Positions 33,423-43,900 of a stretch of 64,000 nucleotides of DNA are shown here, in pieces (the stretch's first letter is position 1; every line of letters begins with the position of its first letter). The DNA is from Planctomycetota bacterium (lineage in GTDB: Bacteria; Planctomycetota; MHYJ01; JACQXL01): positions 177,668 to 241,667 of the forward strand of contig JACRIK010000021.1 in assembly GCA_016235865.1 (NCBI GenBank), in the 5' to 3' direction. A program made the position numbers and the translations under genes. The notes under the pieces were generated by a model, which saw only the letters and a list, made by a program, of their open reading frames with translations, made no database searches and was not told the origin of the DNA.

Positions 33423-35384
33423 TTATACTGTCAAATCTCTCCGGGCATCCATATCATAAAGTTTGCGCTCCTGCGCCTTCTGGATACCGAGGGCTTCGCG
33501 CTTCTTGTTGATATGGTCAATAATCATGGCGGCCATCTTGCCGGCATCCGGCTCAAACGCCCACTTGCCTTTATATATCTTTTCGTATTCTTCAAATATG
33601 TATTTGGTCATGGTCGGGCTGCCCATGGTCGGCCAGGTGGCGCCGAAGACAACCAGCGCGCCTGAGGTGACAAAGTATTGGCCGATGGCAATGGCCTTTT
33701 CACTCATCCATTCCGGAGCGCAGCCGGCTACCGGCAGGTCAGACAGGTCTGTTCCTAACCCACCTTCCTTGACCATCTCGCAGCAAGCCACCAGGATGCG
33801 GCTGTTATCCACGCAGGCGCCGCAATGCAGCACCGGCGGCATGCCGACTGCCTCGCAGACCTCGCGCAGTCCCTTGCCGGCGAATTTGGCGGCTTCGGGC
33901 ACCAGCAGTCCTTCCTTGGCGCAGGCAATGGCCGAACAGCCGGTTTGGACCACCAGGATGTCGTTGCCAATCAGTTCCTTGACCAGTTTGAGATGGACGT
34001 CATCGTGTTTGACCCTGGGATTGTTGCATCCGACCACGCCGACCACGCCGCGAATCCGGCCGTTGATGATGTTGTCATTGAGCGGGCGGTATGAACCACG
34101 GAACGAGCCGCCCAGCATATAATTAATCGTCTCGTGCGAGAATCCGGCTATCAGGTCCGTGACCTTGTTGGGGATATTGGTCTTGCCGCGCTTGGGGTAA
34201 TTTTCTATGGCGACCGTGACAATCTTCTTGGCGATATTCAGGGCGTCGTGCTCGTCGAATTCAATATGGGTGGCGCCCTGGATTTTGACCGTGGGCGAGG
34301 TGGTAATCAGTTTGGTGTGGAAGCATTCAACCAGTTTGCCCAGGGCCGGCATAATACACTGGACGTCTACGACCATGGCTTCGACCGCGCCGGTGGCGAT
34401 GGCCAGTTCCTGCTGGAGGAAATTCCCGGCCAGCGGCACGCCGTGGCGCAGGAGGATTTCGTTGCCCGAACAGCACATCCCGGCCAGGTTGATGCCCTTG
34501 GCGCCTTTTTGTTTGGCCAGGCTGACCAGTTCCGGGTCGCGGCTGGCCACGGTGACCATCTCGGCCATCAGCGGATTATGGCCGTGGACAACAATATTAA
34601 CCTGGTCGTTTTTCAGCACGCCCAGGTTGACCTGGCTGCGCACCGGCACCGGTGTGCCGAACATAATATCCTGGAGTTCGGTGGCAATCATCGAGCCGCC
34701 CCAGCCGTCCACCATTGAACAGCGGCTGCCCTGGAGGAGCAGGTTTTTGTAGTCGGCATCGTCGCCGATATGGGTCCGGGACATCATCTCAACGATTTCC
34801 CGGTCAATGCCGCGGGGTGTGACGCCGGTCTGGTTCCAGATTTCCTGGCGCTTGGCCGGCGCGCGTTTAATCATCTGAAGCCCTTTTTCCGTGCCGAATT
34901 CAGCCAGGGCTTTCTGGCCCAGTTCTTCGGCGACCTTGTTGCTCGGCTTGTCTTTGGTGTCTATGCCGAAATCAGCCGCGACTTTATTTAGTTTTACGGT
35001 ATCCTTAATCTGGTAGCCGGGGACTTCTCCCTTGGCCGCGGAGATGAATGTATGGCAGACGTGGCGGGAGTGCTCGCAGTGGGCCGCGGTGCCGGCGGCG
35101 ATCATCCGGCAGAAATTACGGGCTGCCACCGTGTTGATATCCGCGCCGCAGACGCCCTTGACCTCGTCCGGTTTCTTGGGATTGAACCGGCAGGGTCCCA
35201 TGCCGCAATGCTTGCAGCAGGCGCCGACTTCGCCGATGGGGCAGGGCTTGACCTTCTGCGCCCGCTGGAATGCCGTGTCATAATTAGCGGCCTCGGCGTA
35301 TTTTAACATTTCTATAGTGGCTTCACAGACAGATGGGGCTTCTTTACCTTTGGGGTTAGTGTCTTCTTTCACGACTGCGCTCAT
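33423..35384 (-). CDS. cooS: Carbon-monoxide dehydrogenase catalytic subunit
   Basis: A 653-residue Ni-CODH with the usual N-terminal cluster motifs: CPIGEVGACCKHCGMGPCRF near residue 48 for the B and D clusters, then GVCGAD and the HCEHSRHVCHTF segment. Downstream come CCSGNE, VVDVQCIMP, VGVVGCNNP and VQTGCSAIACAKEG, which carry C-cluster ligands, and HCGACVDNSRI. It interconverts CO and CO2. Linkage to acsB indicates a role in the acetyl-CoA pathway (AcsA-type use), supplying CO to ACS, rather than simple CO oxidation; it could run either way. It follows cooC after 12 bases. Confidence 0.97.
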   Translation of the reverse strand: MSAVVKEDTNPKGKEAPSVCEATIEMLKYAEAANYDTAFQRAQKVKPCPIGEVGACCKHCGMGPCRFNPKKPDEVKGVCGADINTVAARNFCRMIAAGTAAHCEHSRHVCHTFISAAKGEVPGYQIKDTVKLNKVAADFGIDTKDKPSNKVAEELGQKALAEFGTEKGLQMIKRAPAKRQEIWNQTGVTPRGIDREIVEMMSRTHIGDDADYKNLLLQGSRCSMVDGWGGSMIATELQDIMFGTPVPVRSQVNLGVLKNDQVNIVVHGHNPLMAEMVTVASRDPELVSLAKQKGAKGINLAGMCCSGNEILLRHGVPLAGNFLQQELAIATGAVEAMVVDVQCIMPALGKLVECFHTKLITTSPTVKIQGATHIEFDEHDALNIAKKIVTVAIENYPKRGKTNIPNKVTDLIAGFSHETINYMLGGSFRGSYRPLNDNIINGRIRGVVGVVGCNNPRVKHDDVHLKLVKELIGNDILVVQTGCSAIACAKEGLLVPEAAKFAGKGLREVCEAVGMPPVLHCGACVDNSRILVACCEMVKEGGLGTDLSDLPVAGCAPEWMSEKAIAIGQYFVTSGALVVFGATWPTMGSPTMTKYIFEEYEKIYKGKWAFEPDAGKMAAMIIDHINKKREALGIQKAQERKLYDMDARRDLTV

Positions 35385-35396
35385 AAACAGTTCTCC

Positions 35397-36185
35397 TTAT
35401 CTATTCTGGTATTGATTAGATGGGTTTTTGCTATGCTCCAAAAATTCTATGATGGATGTGACCTCATGATTCACCTGCTGGTCCATCACTGCTGTTTCTT
35501 TCTTATCTAAACCGTTTATTGAATCGGAATAGGGAATATTCCCGATTAATTTAATTTTGTCAAGGTATTTCGTAATAAATTGCCGGTCTTCCGGCGACCT
35601 GATTTTATTACCGACGGCCGCCAGGTTCTTTATCCCGATTTGTTCGGCCAGTGTTTTGATTCGGTGCGCGGCCTGGATACTGCGCAGGCCCGGCTCGACT
35701 ACGGTAATCATCCAGTTAACCGCATCAGCCGTGGACCGGCCCAGGTGTTCCACCCCGGCTTCCATATCAATGATGACCCGTTCATTGCGCTCCAGTAGGA
35801 TGTGCCTGACCAGTGTTTTAATCAGGGCGCTGGCCGGACAGACGCAGCCGCCGCCGCCGGTGGTGACTCCGCCCATGACGATTAACCTGATGCCGTTATG
35901 TTCATGGGCAATCTTATCAGGCAGGTCGTCCACTGTGGGATTGAGTTTGAACATCTGTCCGAGCGTGCCGGGCTTGGCGCCGGTGCGTTCCTCAATCAGT
36001 CCGGACATCTCGCTTAAGGGGATGATTTTGTCGGGTTCGGGAAATCCCAGCGCGCCGGCCAGACTGGTCACCGGGTCGGCGTCGATGGCCAGAACCTTGT
36101 AGCCGGCTTTGGCCCAGGCATTGGCCAGAAGGGATGCGATAGTGGTCTTGCCCACGCCGCCCTTGCCGGTAATTGCAATCTTCAC
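35397..36185 (-). CDS. cooC: CO dehydrogenase maturation ATPase (nickel insertion)
   Basis: I place the start at GTG 36185, because GAGGGG lies 4 bases before it; the product is 262 residues. It is a MinD/SIMIBI ATPase with a deviant Walker A (ITGKGGVGKTT) and the CooC signature GGGGCVCPA, whose CxC binds nickel or zinc at the dimer interface. It delivers nickel to the C-cluster of CODH using ATP. The gene heads the cooC-cooS-acsB group. Its Shine-Dalgarno and start codon lie on one arm of an 11-base perfect palindrome (36185-36195 with 36236-36246), so a repeat element supplies the translation signal. Confidence 0.92.
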   Translation of the reverse strand: MKIAITGKGGVGKTTIASLLANAWAKAGYKVLAIDADPVTSLAGALGFPEPDKIIPLSEMSGLIEERTGAKPGTLGQMFKLNPTVDDLPDKIAHEHNGIRLIVMGGVTTGGGGCVCPASALIKTLVRHILLERNERVIIDMEAGVEHLGRSTADAVNWMITVVEPGLRSIQAAHRIKTLAEQIGIKNLAAVGNKIRSPEDRQFITKYLDKIKLIGNIPYSDSINGLDKKETAVMDQQVNHEVTSIIEFLEHSKNPSNQYQNR

Positions 36186-36246
36186 CCAGCCCCTCAATTT
36201 CTATACTAACCCAGTCCTTCCTTAATCTTTATAAGGAGGGGCTGGG
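36185..36246 (+). mobile_element. CCCAGCCCCTC...GAGGGGCTGGG palindromic element at the cooC start
   Basis: Two perfectly complementary 11-base arms with a spacer of 40 bases that holds a weaker inner stem (TCCTTCCTTA/TAAGGA). The left arm contains the cooC ribosome-binding site and start codon. Its CCCAGC/GCTGGG ends recur in the tmk element at 59900-59960. Confidence 0.75.
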
Positions 36247-36331
36247 CTCATCCTACTTCTCTAAAGCACTACGACCATAAATTAAAGCAAATATCTTGGA
36301 ATATGTTAACAAATTTTGGCAGAATATTATT

Positions 36332-36877
36332 ATGAACAATCTGCTTCTTCACATCTGCTGCGGAGTGTGTGCCGTGGGATTAATCAATAAGTTTAAGCAG
36401 GATGGCATTAAGGTTACCGGCTACTTTTATAATCCCAATATCCACCCATTTATGGAATTCCGGAAACGCTTGAGGGCGGTTGAGGTCTTATCCGAGCAGG
36501 AGAAAATGCCGATACATTATGAGACCTCCTATGGGTTGGATGAATTCCTGGTTGCCGTGGCGCCTTATGCGAAGATATACGAAAAGAACCGATGCCTGAA
36601 ATGCTATGAGATGCGGTTGATTAAGACCGCCCAGAAGGCCAGGGAATTAGGATGCGATTCGTTCGCCTCGACCCTGATGGTCAGCCCGCAACAGGACCAG
36701 GACGCTATTAGAAATATCGGAGAAAAGGTTGCCAAGGCAGTTGGAATTGGTTTTAAGTATGAGGTAGTGACCGATTTGTATCATGAATGCAAAGAACTGG
36801 CCAAGAAACGCCAGTTATACCGCCAGCAGTATTGCGGGTGTGTGTTCAGCGAGTATGAGAGATATAACAAAAAATAA
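36332..36877 (+). CDS. queH: Epoxyqueuosine reductase QueH
   Basis: ATG 36332 (MNNLLLHICCGVCAVGL) is the start expected for the family; the frame is open from a TTG at 36296. The 181-residue product has the QueH/DUF208 cysteine pattern: HICCGVC at the N-terminus, CLKCYEMRL in the middle and RQQYCGCVFSEYER at the end. QueH reduces epoxyqueuosine in tRNA to queuosine and replaces the cobalamin-dependent QueG. The tgt gene lies 1.4 kb downstream on the same strand, so both ends of queuosine synthesis are present. It is divergent from cooC. Confidence 0.9.
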   Translation: MNNLLLHICCGVCAVGLINKFKQDGIKVTGYFYNPNIHPFMEFRKRLRAVEVLSEQEKMPIHYETSYGLDEFLVAVAPYAKIYEKNRCLKCYEMRLIKTAQKARELGCDSFASTLMVSPQQDQDAIRNIGEKVAKAVGIGFKYEVVTDLYHECKELAKKRQLYRQQYCGCVFSEYERYNKK

Positions 36878-36893
36878 GGATACAGGATGCAGG

Positions 36894-38150
36894 ATGCAGG
36901 ATACAGGAAATAAGGCGCCTGTTCTGGTGTTCCTTTGTGCCTTTGCGGTAATAATCTTGGTTGCCGGCTGCGCTTCCAACGGCTCGGCGTCATCGTTTTA
37001 CCGCTATGAGACGGCCAAAAAGGTATTGAGCGAGCCGCCGTATCTACAGGTTTTGCTGGCCGAATACGGCAATGCTGATTCGGCCGTTATCAAGGTCGGC
37101 GCTGCCTATGCCTTATATCCTTATCTGGACAATCGGGCCAATAAATTCATTGGCCCGCAGCCGTTATCAAAGCAGAATGCCATGTTTGAGCCGGTCAAGG
37201 TATCAAACAATGACGGCGATATCGTGCTGGGCGGGGTAAGCAATTTCTTTGGCAATGATATCGTGCTGGTGCCGGCCAGCAGTTCAGCCCTGATTTTGGT
37301 GGGCAAACGGAATTACAAGGGTCGCCTGAGGATAAAGGCCCTGCCCAATAACAAGATTGCTCTGGTCAATATCATTGATATGGAAAGTTACCTGCCCGGC
37401 GTGGTCTCCAACGAGATGGACGAATCTTGGCCCCAGGATTCGCTGGCGGCTCAGGCCATATCGGCCCGGTCATTTGCTTTTTACCGCATCAAGCAATCGG
37501 CCGTGGGGCAGTCCAAGAAGCTGTTTGACTATGACCTGACCGACGACATCTATTCCCAGGTCTATCGGGGCGAGGAGCGGACCGGTCCCAAGACCAGGCA
37601 AGCCGCAGAACAGACCCGGGGCATTATCCTGAGTTATGATGCCATGATTTTCAACTGCCTGTTCCATGATACCTGCGGTGGGCATACCGAGCCCGGTGAT
37701 TTGGTCTGGGGCGGAACGGTTGTTCCGCCGCTTAAGGGACGCCCCTGCGGTTTCTGTTACCATTCCAAGCACTCGCAGTGGAAGGTTGAATTCACCCAGC
37801 CGGAGATTATCAAGGCGCTGGACCTGAAAGGCGAAATCGATGATATATTGATAACCAAGGTTGCGCCGGGCGGGCATATCGTGGAACTGGCGCTTAAAAT
37901 ATCCGGCCGGGCCGAGCCGATTACCTTCCAGGCCCAGAAATTCAGGATTGCCCTGAATCCCAATAAACTCAAGAGCACGCTTTTTAAGGTGACTAAGAAA
38001 GGCGTCTTGTTCGAATTCACCGGCCGGGGCTGGGGCCATGCTGTCGGTATGTGCCAGGAAGGCACGCGCGGCATGTCCGAAAACGGATTCACCCCGCTCC
38101 AGGTCCTGGAGTATTATTACCCCCAGGCCAGGGTGGTTAAGATTTATTAG
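36894..38150 (+). CDS. SpoIID/LytB-domain lipoprotein
   Basis: ATG 36894 gives a 418-residue protein beginning with a lipoprotein signal (APVLVFLCAFAVIILVAGC, lipobox VAGC); earlier starts overlap queH and hide it. The SpoIID domain covers about residues 130-418: MESYLPGVVSNEMDESWPQD, AAQAISARSFAFY, YDLTDDIYSQVYRG and the end GRGWGHAVGMCQEGTRG. In sporulating bacteria SpoIID trims peptide-free glycan strands; in non-sporulating diderms related proteins act on peptidoglycan at division or lysis. Its substrate is presumably denuded glycan strands at the outer face of the envelope. It is followed by the MITE-like repeat. Confidence 0.85.
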   Translation: MQDTGNKAPVLVFLCAFAVIILVAGCASNGSASSFYRYETAKKVLSEPPYLQVLLAEYGNADSAVIKVGAAYALYPYLDNRANKFIGPQPLSKQNAMFEPVKVSNNDGDIVLGGVSNFFGNDIVLVPASSSALILVGKRNYKGRLRIKALPNNKIALVNIIDMESYLPGVVSNEMDESWPQDSLAAQAISARSFAFYRIKQSAVGQSKKLFDYDLTDDIYSQVYRGEERTGPKTRQAAEQTRGIILSYDAMIFNCLFHDTCGGHTEPGDLVWGGTVVPPLKGRPCGFCYHSKHSQWKVEFTQPEIIKALDLKGEIDDILITKVAPGGHIVELALKISGRAEPITFQAQKFRIALNPNKLKSTLFKVTKKGVLFEFTGRGWGHAVGMCQEGTRGMSENGFTPLQVLEYYYPQARVVKIY

Positions 38151-38155
38151 CATAG

Positions 38156-39391
<1,236 letters not shown>

Positions 39392-39395
39392 ATGC

Positions 39396-39440
39396 GTACA
39401 CGGATTAAACAGATTTTGCTGATTTAGCGGATAATCCGGG
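39396..39440 (+). repeat. CAGATT-type 9-nt array after tgt
   Basis: Units CGGATTAAA, CAGATTTTG, CTGATTTAG and CGGATAATC in 9-base steps, starting shortly after the tgt stop. Confidence 0.7.
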
Positions 39441-39499
39441 TGTCTCTGTGGTGAAAGATTTTCTTGATAGGACGCATAATAAAATATATCCTGATTGAT

Positions 39500-39967
39500 A
39501 TGGTCAGAGTTAGATTGTTGATAGGGTTAATGCTGATATTTCTGGCGCTGGGTTGCCAGTCAACCGGCGTGCCGCTGGTGCCGGCCTATCCCTGGGCCGG
39601 ATGCGGTGTGGGGAGTTTCGTCCAGTATAAAATGATTATGCCGGACGGCAAGACCGTGCAGGAAAAGCAGACCGTGATTGACGTCAAGCCCGGCCAGGTG
39701 CTGGTTGAATCGTCGGCCCTGACCGATGACGGCTGGGAGCCCAAGGGCAAGATGATTGTGCCGCTCAATGTGCCCAAGCGTCCGCCGGCCGGCGCCGTAG
39801 CTCTGGCTCAGGAACAGCTCATCATTGCCGGCAAGACCGTAAACTGCAATGTCATGGAAAGCAACGGCATCCGGGTCTGGATGTCCGATGAGGTGCCGGG
39901 CGGACTGGTCAAGCGGATGAGCGAGGGAGTAGTAGTCCTGGAAGTGATGGACTTCAGGAAGAAATAG
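39500..39967 (+). CDS. Small lipoprotein of unknown function
   Basis: ATG 39500 starts a lipoprotein signal (MVRVRLLIGLMLIFLALGC, lipobox LALGC); the 155-residue product is exported. The mature part is beta-rich (GSFVQYKMIMPDGKTVQEKQ, then QVLVESSALTDDGWEPKG and GLVKRMSEGVVVLEVMDF). It resembles small periplasmic proteins of the LolA/LppX-like type in strand spacing, but I cannot assign a family. It is between tgt and pyrK and separated from pyrK by a 9-nt array. Confidence 0.7.
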   Translation: MVRVRLLIGLMLIFLALGCQSTGVPLVPAYPWAGCGVGSFVQYKMIMPDGKTVQEKQTVIDVKPGQVLVESSALTDDGWEPKGKMIVPLNVPKRPPAGAVALAQEQLIIAGKTVNCNVMESNGIRVWMSDEVPGGLVKRMSEGVVVLEVMDFRKK

Positions 39968-39968
39968 C

Positions 39969-40009
39969 AACCACAGATTACACAGATTTCGCAGATTAAG
40001 CAGATAATA
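39969..40009 (+). repeat. CAGATT-type 9-nt array between lipoprotein gene and pyrK
   Basis: CAGATTACA, CAGATTTCG, CAGATTAAG, CAGATAATA in exact 9-base steps, ending on the pyrK ATG at 40010. The array therefore takes the place where a ribosome-binding site would be expected; none is seen. Confidence 0.8.
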
Positions 40010-40816
40010 ATGACAATAAAGTCAACAATAGATGCCAGGGTGATATCCAACAAGCCACTGCAAAAGGGCAGGGCGTGCAAATATTTCCGGATGGCGCTGG
40101 CGTTGAATAAACCAGTCAAAAAGGTTATTCCGGGCCAGTTCGTGCATATCAGGTTAGAGTCGAAAGAACACGTCCTGCCCAGGCCGTTTACCATATTTGA
40201 CGTGAAAGATAAGGGTAGGGTTATTGAGGTGGTCTATCAGGTAGTGGGCAAAGGCACGGAATTGATGTCGTATCTTAGGCCGGGCCACAAAGTCTGGGTC
40301 TTGTGTCCACTGGGCAACGGATTTAAAATAGATAAGAAGATTGGGATGCATGTCCTGGTTGGCGGTGGTATCGGCGCGGCCGGATTATATCTGCTATTAA
40401 AGGAAATGACGGTCCAGCGGATAAAGAACATCTATGTCTTTATCGGCGCCCGGAGCAAAGACGACCTGTGCTTGTTGCCTGACTTCAAAAAGCTATCTAA
40501 GGACATAGTCGTAGCCACCGAAGATGGCTCTTTGGGTACTAAAGGTCTAATTACCTCTTCATTAGAGAATTTCCTGAACAAATTCGTCATTAGGCCTTCG
40601 TCATTAGGCATTTCTTTATATGCCTGCGGTCCTCGTGGAATGTCTGAGGCCGTCCGGAAACTCGCCATAGCCCGGAACATCCCAGCCCAGCTTTCCCTGG
40701 AAGCCCGGATGGCCTGCGGCGTGGGTTTATGCCGGGTGTGCGTCTGCCGGACTACCAAAGGGTATGCCACGGTCTGCGAAGACGGCCCGGTGTTTGATGC
40801 CCAGGACCTGGCCTAA
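40010..40816 (+). CDS. pyrK: Dihydroorotate dehydrogenase electron-transfer subunit (or related NAD-dependent flavoprotein)
   Basis: A 268-residue FAD/[2Fe-2S] reductase of the PyrK family. RPFTIFD binds the flavin, HVLVGGGIGAAGLYLL is the NAD site, and the C-terminal LEARMACGVGLCRVCVC...YATVCEDGPVF holds the four [2Fe-2S] cysteines. PyrK passes electrons from dihydroorotate via PyrDB to NAD+. PyrD is not in the window, so the partner is unproven. A local 13-base direct repeat (TTCGTCATTAGGC) lies near 40590 inside the coding region and gives the odd stretch NKFVIRPSSLGISL. The start has no ribosome-binding site. Confidence 0.85.
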   Translation: MTIKSTIDARVISNKPLQKGRACKYFRMALALNKPVKKVIPGQFVHIRLESKEHVLPRPFTIFDVKDKGRVIEVVYQVVGKGTELMSYLRPGHKVWVLCPLGNGFKIDKKIGMHVLVGGGIGAAGLYLLLKEMTVQRIKNIYVFIGARSKDDLCLLPDFKKLSKDIVVATEDGSLGTKGLITSSLENFLNKFVIRPSSLGISLYACGPRGMSEAVRKLAIARNIPAQLSLEARMACGVGLCRVCVCRTTKGYATVCEDGPVFDAQDLA

Positions 40817-40827
40817 ATACGGCATTT

Positions 40828-40953
40828 CGGCTTGATATCAGTTGATACCGGCTTGACATCAGTTGATACCGGATATATATCAATTGATTTCGGCTTAAAA
40901 TCAGTGTATTTCGAGCTTAAATACATGGATTTAGGCCTATAATCCAGGGATAA
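40828..40953 (+). repeat. Degenerate 21-nt tandem array between pyrK and the giant surface gene
   Basis: Six units of exactly 21 bases start at 40828, 40849, 40870, 40891, 40912 and 40933. The first two differ at one position (CGGCTTGATATCAGTTGATAC and CGGCTTGACATCAGTTGATAC); later ones drift. It fills the space between two convergent genes. Confidence 0.85.
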
Positions 40954-40965
40954 AAGAAGGTAGGT

Positions 40966-43900
40966 CTATTCATTCGGCGCGCCGGCGTAGTAATATGTTG
41001 ACTGTTCTACGGCTGAGCCGTTTCTGGTCTGGGGGGTGTTGCCTGAATAGCCGTTACATTCGTAGTAGAGCCGACCGGCGCCGCCTGCGCCGCCATAATC
41101 GCCCCATCCGTCCTGTCCGCCCCGTCCGCCATTAGCTGAGATGGTGCCTGAATTGGTAATGGTATTAACTCGTAAAACAGCCGAGCCGCCGGCCCCGCCA
41201 CCACCTAAGCCGGCCGTTGCGTAAGTGGCTTCATAATAATCTATTCCAACGCCGCCATTGGCGATAATATAGCCGGTGTTGGAGATGACATTGGCTCCGA
41301 TGAACAGGAATCCGCCGCCGGTCCCGGCATTGGTGCCGGATATGACTTCAGCATAATCATCACTAACACCGCCACCGGCCCCGCCGCCGGCCCCGAGATA
41401 GGCGCGTCTGTTTAACTGGGTGGAATCACCATAGAGACCGCCGCCGCCGGCATCGGCGCCAAAATCAGAGCTGCCCTGACCGCCGGCGCCGCCGATTGTG
41501 CTTGAGCCGGGCGAGCCGACCCCGTAGGCCAGTCCGACACTTCCATATCCTCCGCCTCCTCCGCTTCCGCCAAAATAGAAGCCATTTCCGGATGTGTCAT
41601 ACAAGCCACCCGCACCACCGCCGGCCGGACCAATGGTGCCGGCTGCAGCATTTCCTGTATAAGAGATGGTGCCGTTGGTTGAATAGCCGCCGCCGCCGCC
41701 GCCGCCGCCCGGATTCTGGCTCTGCGCGTTCGTGGCTGAGGAACTGGTGGCCGTGCCGCCTGAGGCATATCGGGGTTGGATATATGATTCACCGGCTTCT
41801 GAGCTGCCATTACATGTAGTTCCTGTCCCGCCTCTATGGCCTCTGGCTGAGGCGTTTATATAACAAGTGGAGTTGATGGTGATAGTTCCGTTGGCCCTAA
41901 AGGCCATAACGCCTCCGGTTGAGCCATTCCAGTAATTACAAAAAAGCTCAGAACTGCTTCCGGAGATGGTGACATCGGTGTAATTGGGTACGCGCTGGAC
42001 AATTATCCGCTGGGTCGTGCCGTTATAGGAATTGGTCAGCGGAGAAACGAGAGTGATAGAATAGTTATCCGGCAGGGCGATGATGCGCTTGAATTCGTAT
42101 AGCCCGACATTGGTGTAACTGGATGCCGTGCCTTGGAGATTGATGATGATGACCTCGTCATTGACGGCAAATCCGGTCGGCCGGGCACCGGTGGATGAGA
42201 TGGTGGATTGGCCGGACGGGATATTGACATCTATGGTCCAGATGACTGCATCAGCAGTTCCGGTTCTGGTTGTCTGCTGTGTCTGGGTATTGATGTTAAA
42301 GCCGCTGGTAACGGTAATCGGTCCATCTGCGCCTGAGCCGCGGTAATCAGGCAGGATGGTGGTGAACGACAGGGGACTGCCATAACTGGTGCCGGAGCTG
42401 TTGGTGGCCACGATACGGAAGTAATAGGTGGTGCTGACCACCAGCGATGTGATGGGCGCGGAAACACTGACATCGATGGTGCCGTTGCCGGCGTTCTGGA
42501 GCGCGGTGGTATTTCCGTAGGTGATGGTGGTTCCCCACTCAAAGTAGTAATTGGTATCAGCGCCGTTGGGATTGACCGTGCCGCTCAGGACCGCGGAGTT
42601 ATAGGTGATGGTGACAGCTGAATTAGTATTGACCGTCGGTCCGGTGCTGGGCGCCGGGCTATAGCCGGAGAATGAATCGTATTGGAGATAGGTCCGTCCG
42701 GCGCCGCCGCCGCCGCCGGAATAATATGGAGACGTTCCGCCCGTGCCGCCAAAGGTGGCGATGCCGTAGATATTCTGGTTGGTGATGACGCTGGCCTGGA
42801 TGTAGATAGAGCCGCCTGAGCCGCCGCCGCCGCCGCCCGGGCAGGAACGAGCCACGGTGTTAGGAGTGACGCCAGCCAGGCCGCCGGCATAGATATAGGC
42901 ATTGTCCGTAGTAGAGCCGGCCTGATTGTAATAAACGATGACGGTATTGGCGCCGATACAGATGAATCCGCCGCCTGTGCCGCCCGAACCGCCAGTCTGT
43001 TCTCCGCCCGTGCCATAAGAACCGCCGCCGGCGCCGCCGCCGGCACCGAGGTATGCCCGGTAGGGCAATTGAGTGGTATCGCCATAGGTGCCGCCGCCGC
43101 CGCCGCCGCCTGCTTCAGGAGTCCAAGGAACGCCAGCCAGACGGTCGCCGCCCCGGCCACCGGTCGTACCTGAACCGGCCGTGGCTGTGATGGTGCCGGA
43201 AATAGTGCCGACTCCGGGCTGACCAACTGTGCCATAACCGCCGCCGCCACCGCCACCGGCCAAACTGAAATAAGAGACAGAATATGCTGCGCCACCGCCG
43301 CCACCGGCCGGACCAGTCGTGCCCACTGAACCGACCGTAGATGAAGAACTATCTGTGGCGCTGCTACCGCCGCCTGCACCGCCCGGATTTGGAGTAGCCA
43401 CGCCATTATAAGAACTGAATGAGCCGGCCTGCGCGCCTGAAGAATAGAGCCCGCCGAAATAGGTTTCACCAGCTGGCGCATTAGAACTCCGAGCTACTCC
43501 GGTGCCGCCCCGGAGGCCCACGCCATAGGCGCTGACATAGGCCGTTCTGGTGGCCGGGGTATCGGTCGAGCCGACTGAGACGGTGTTCAGGCCACGGAAT
43601 GCCAGGACGCCGCCGGTCGCGCCGTTCCAGGCGCTGCAGGTTAGGTTGGTATCCCAGGGCACGGCCACGCCGGAGTAATTGGGTATGCGCTGGAGCATGA
43701 CATATTGGGTGGATCCGCAATTGGCGTCAGAGCCGGTCGCGTCGCCGTAATACCTGATTTTAGGCCAGGCAAAGGTAACGACATTGCCGGCCACTGAGGC
43801 GACACGCAGGAATTCATAGTTGCCGGTATTGGTAAAGGCGGTGGATGAGCCCTTTAATGAGATGAGGATAACCTCGTCGCCCGGGCTTATGGCGCCGGAT

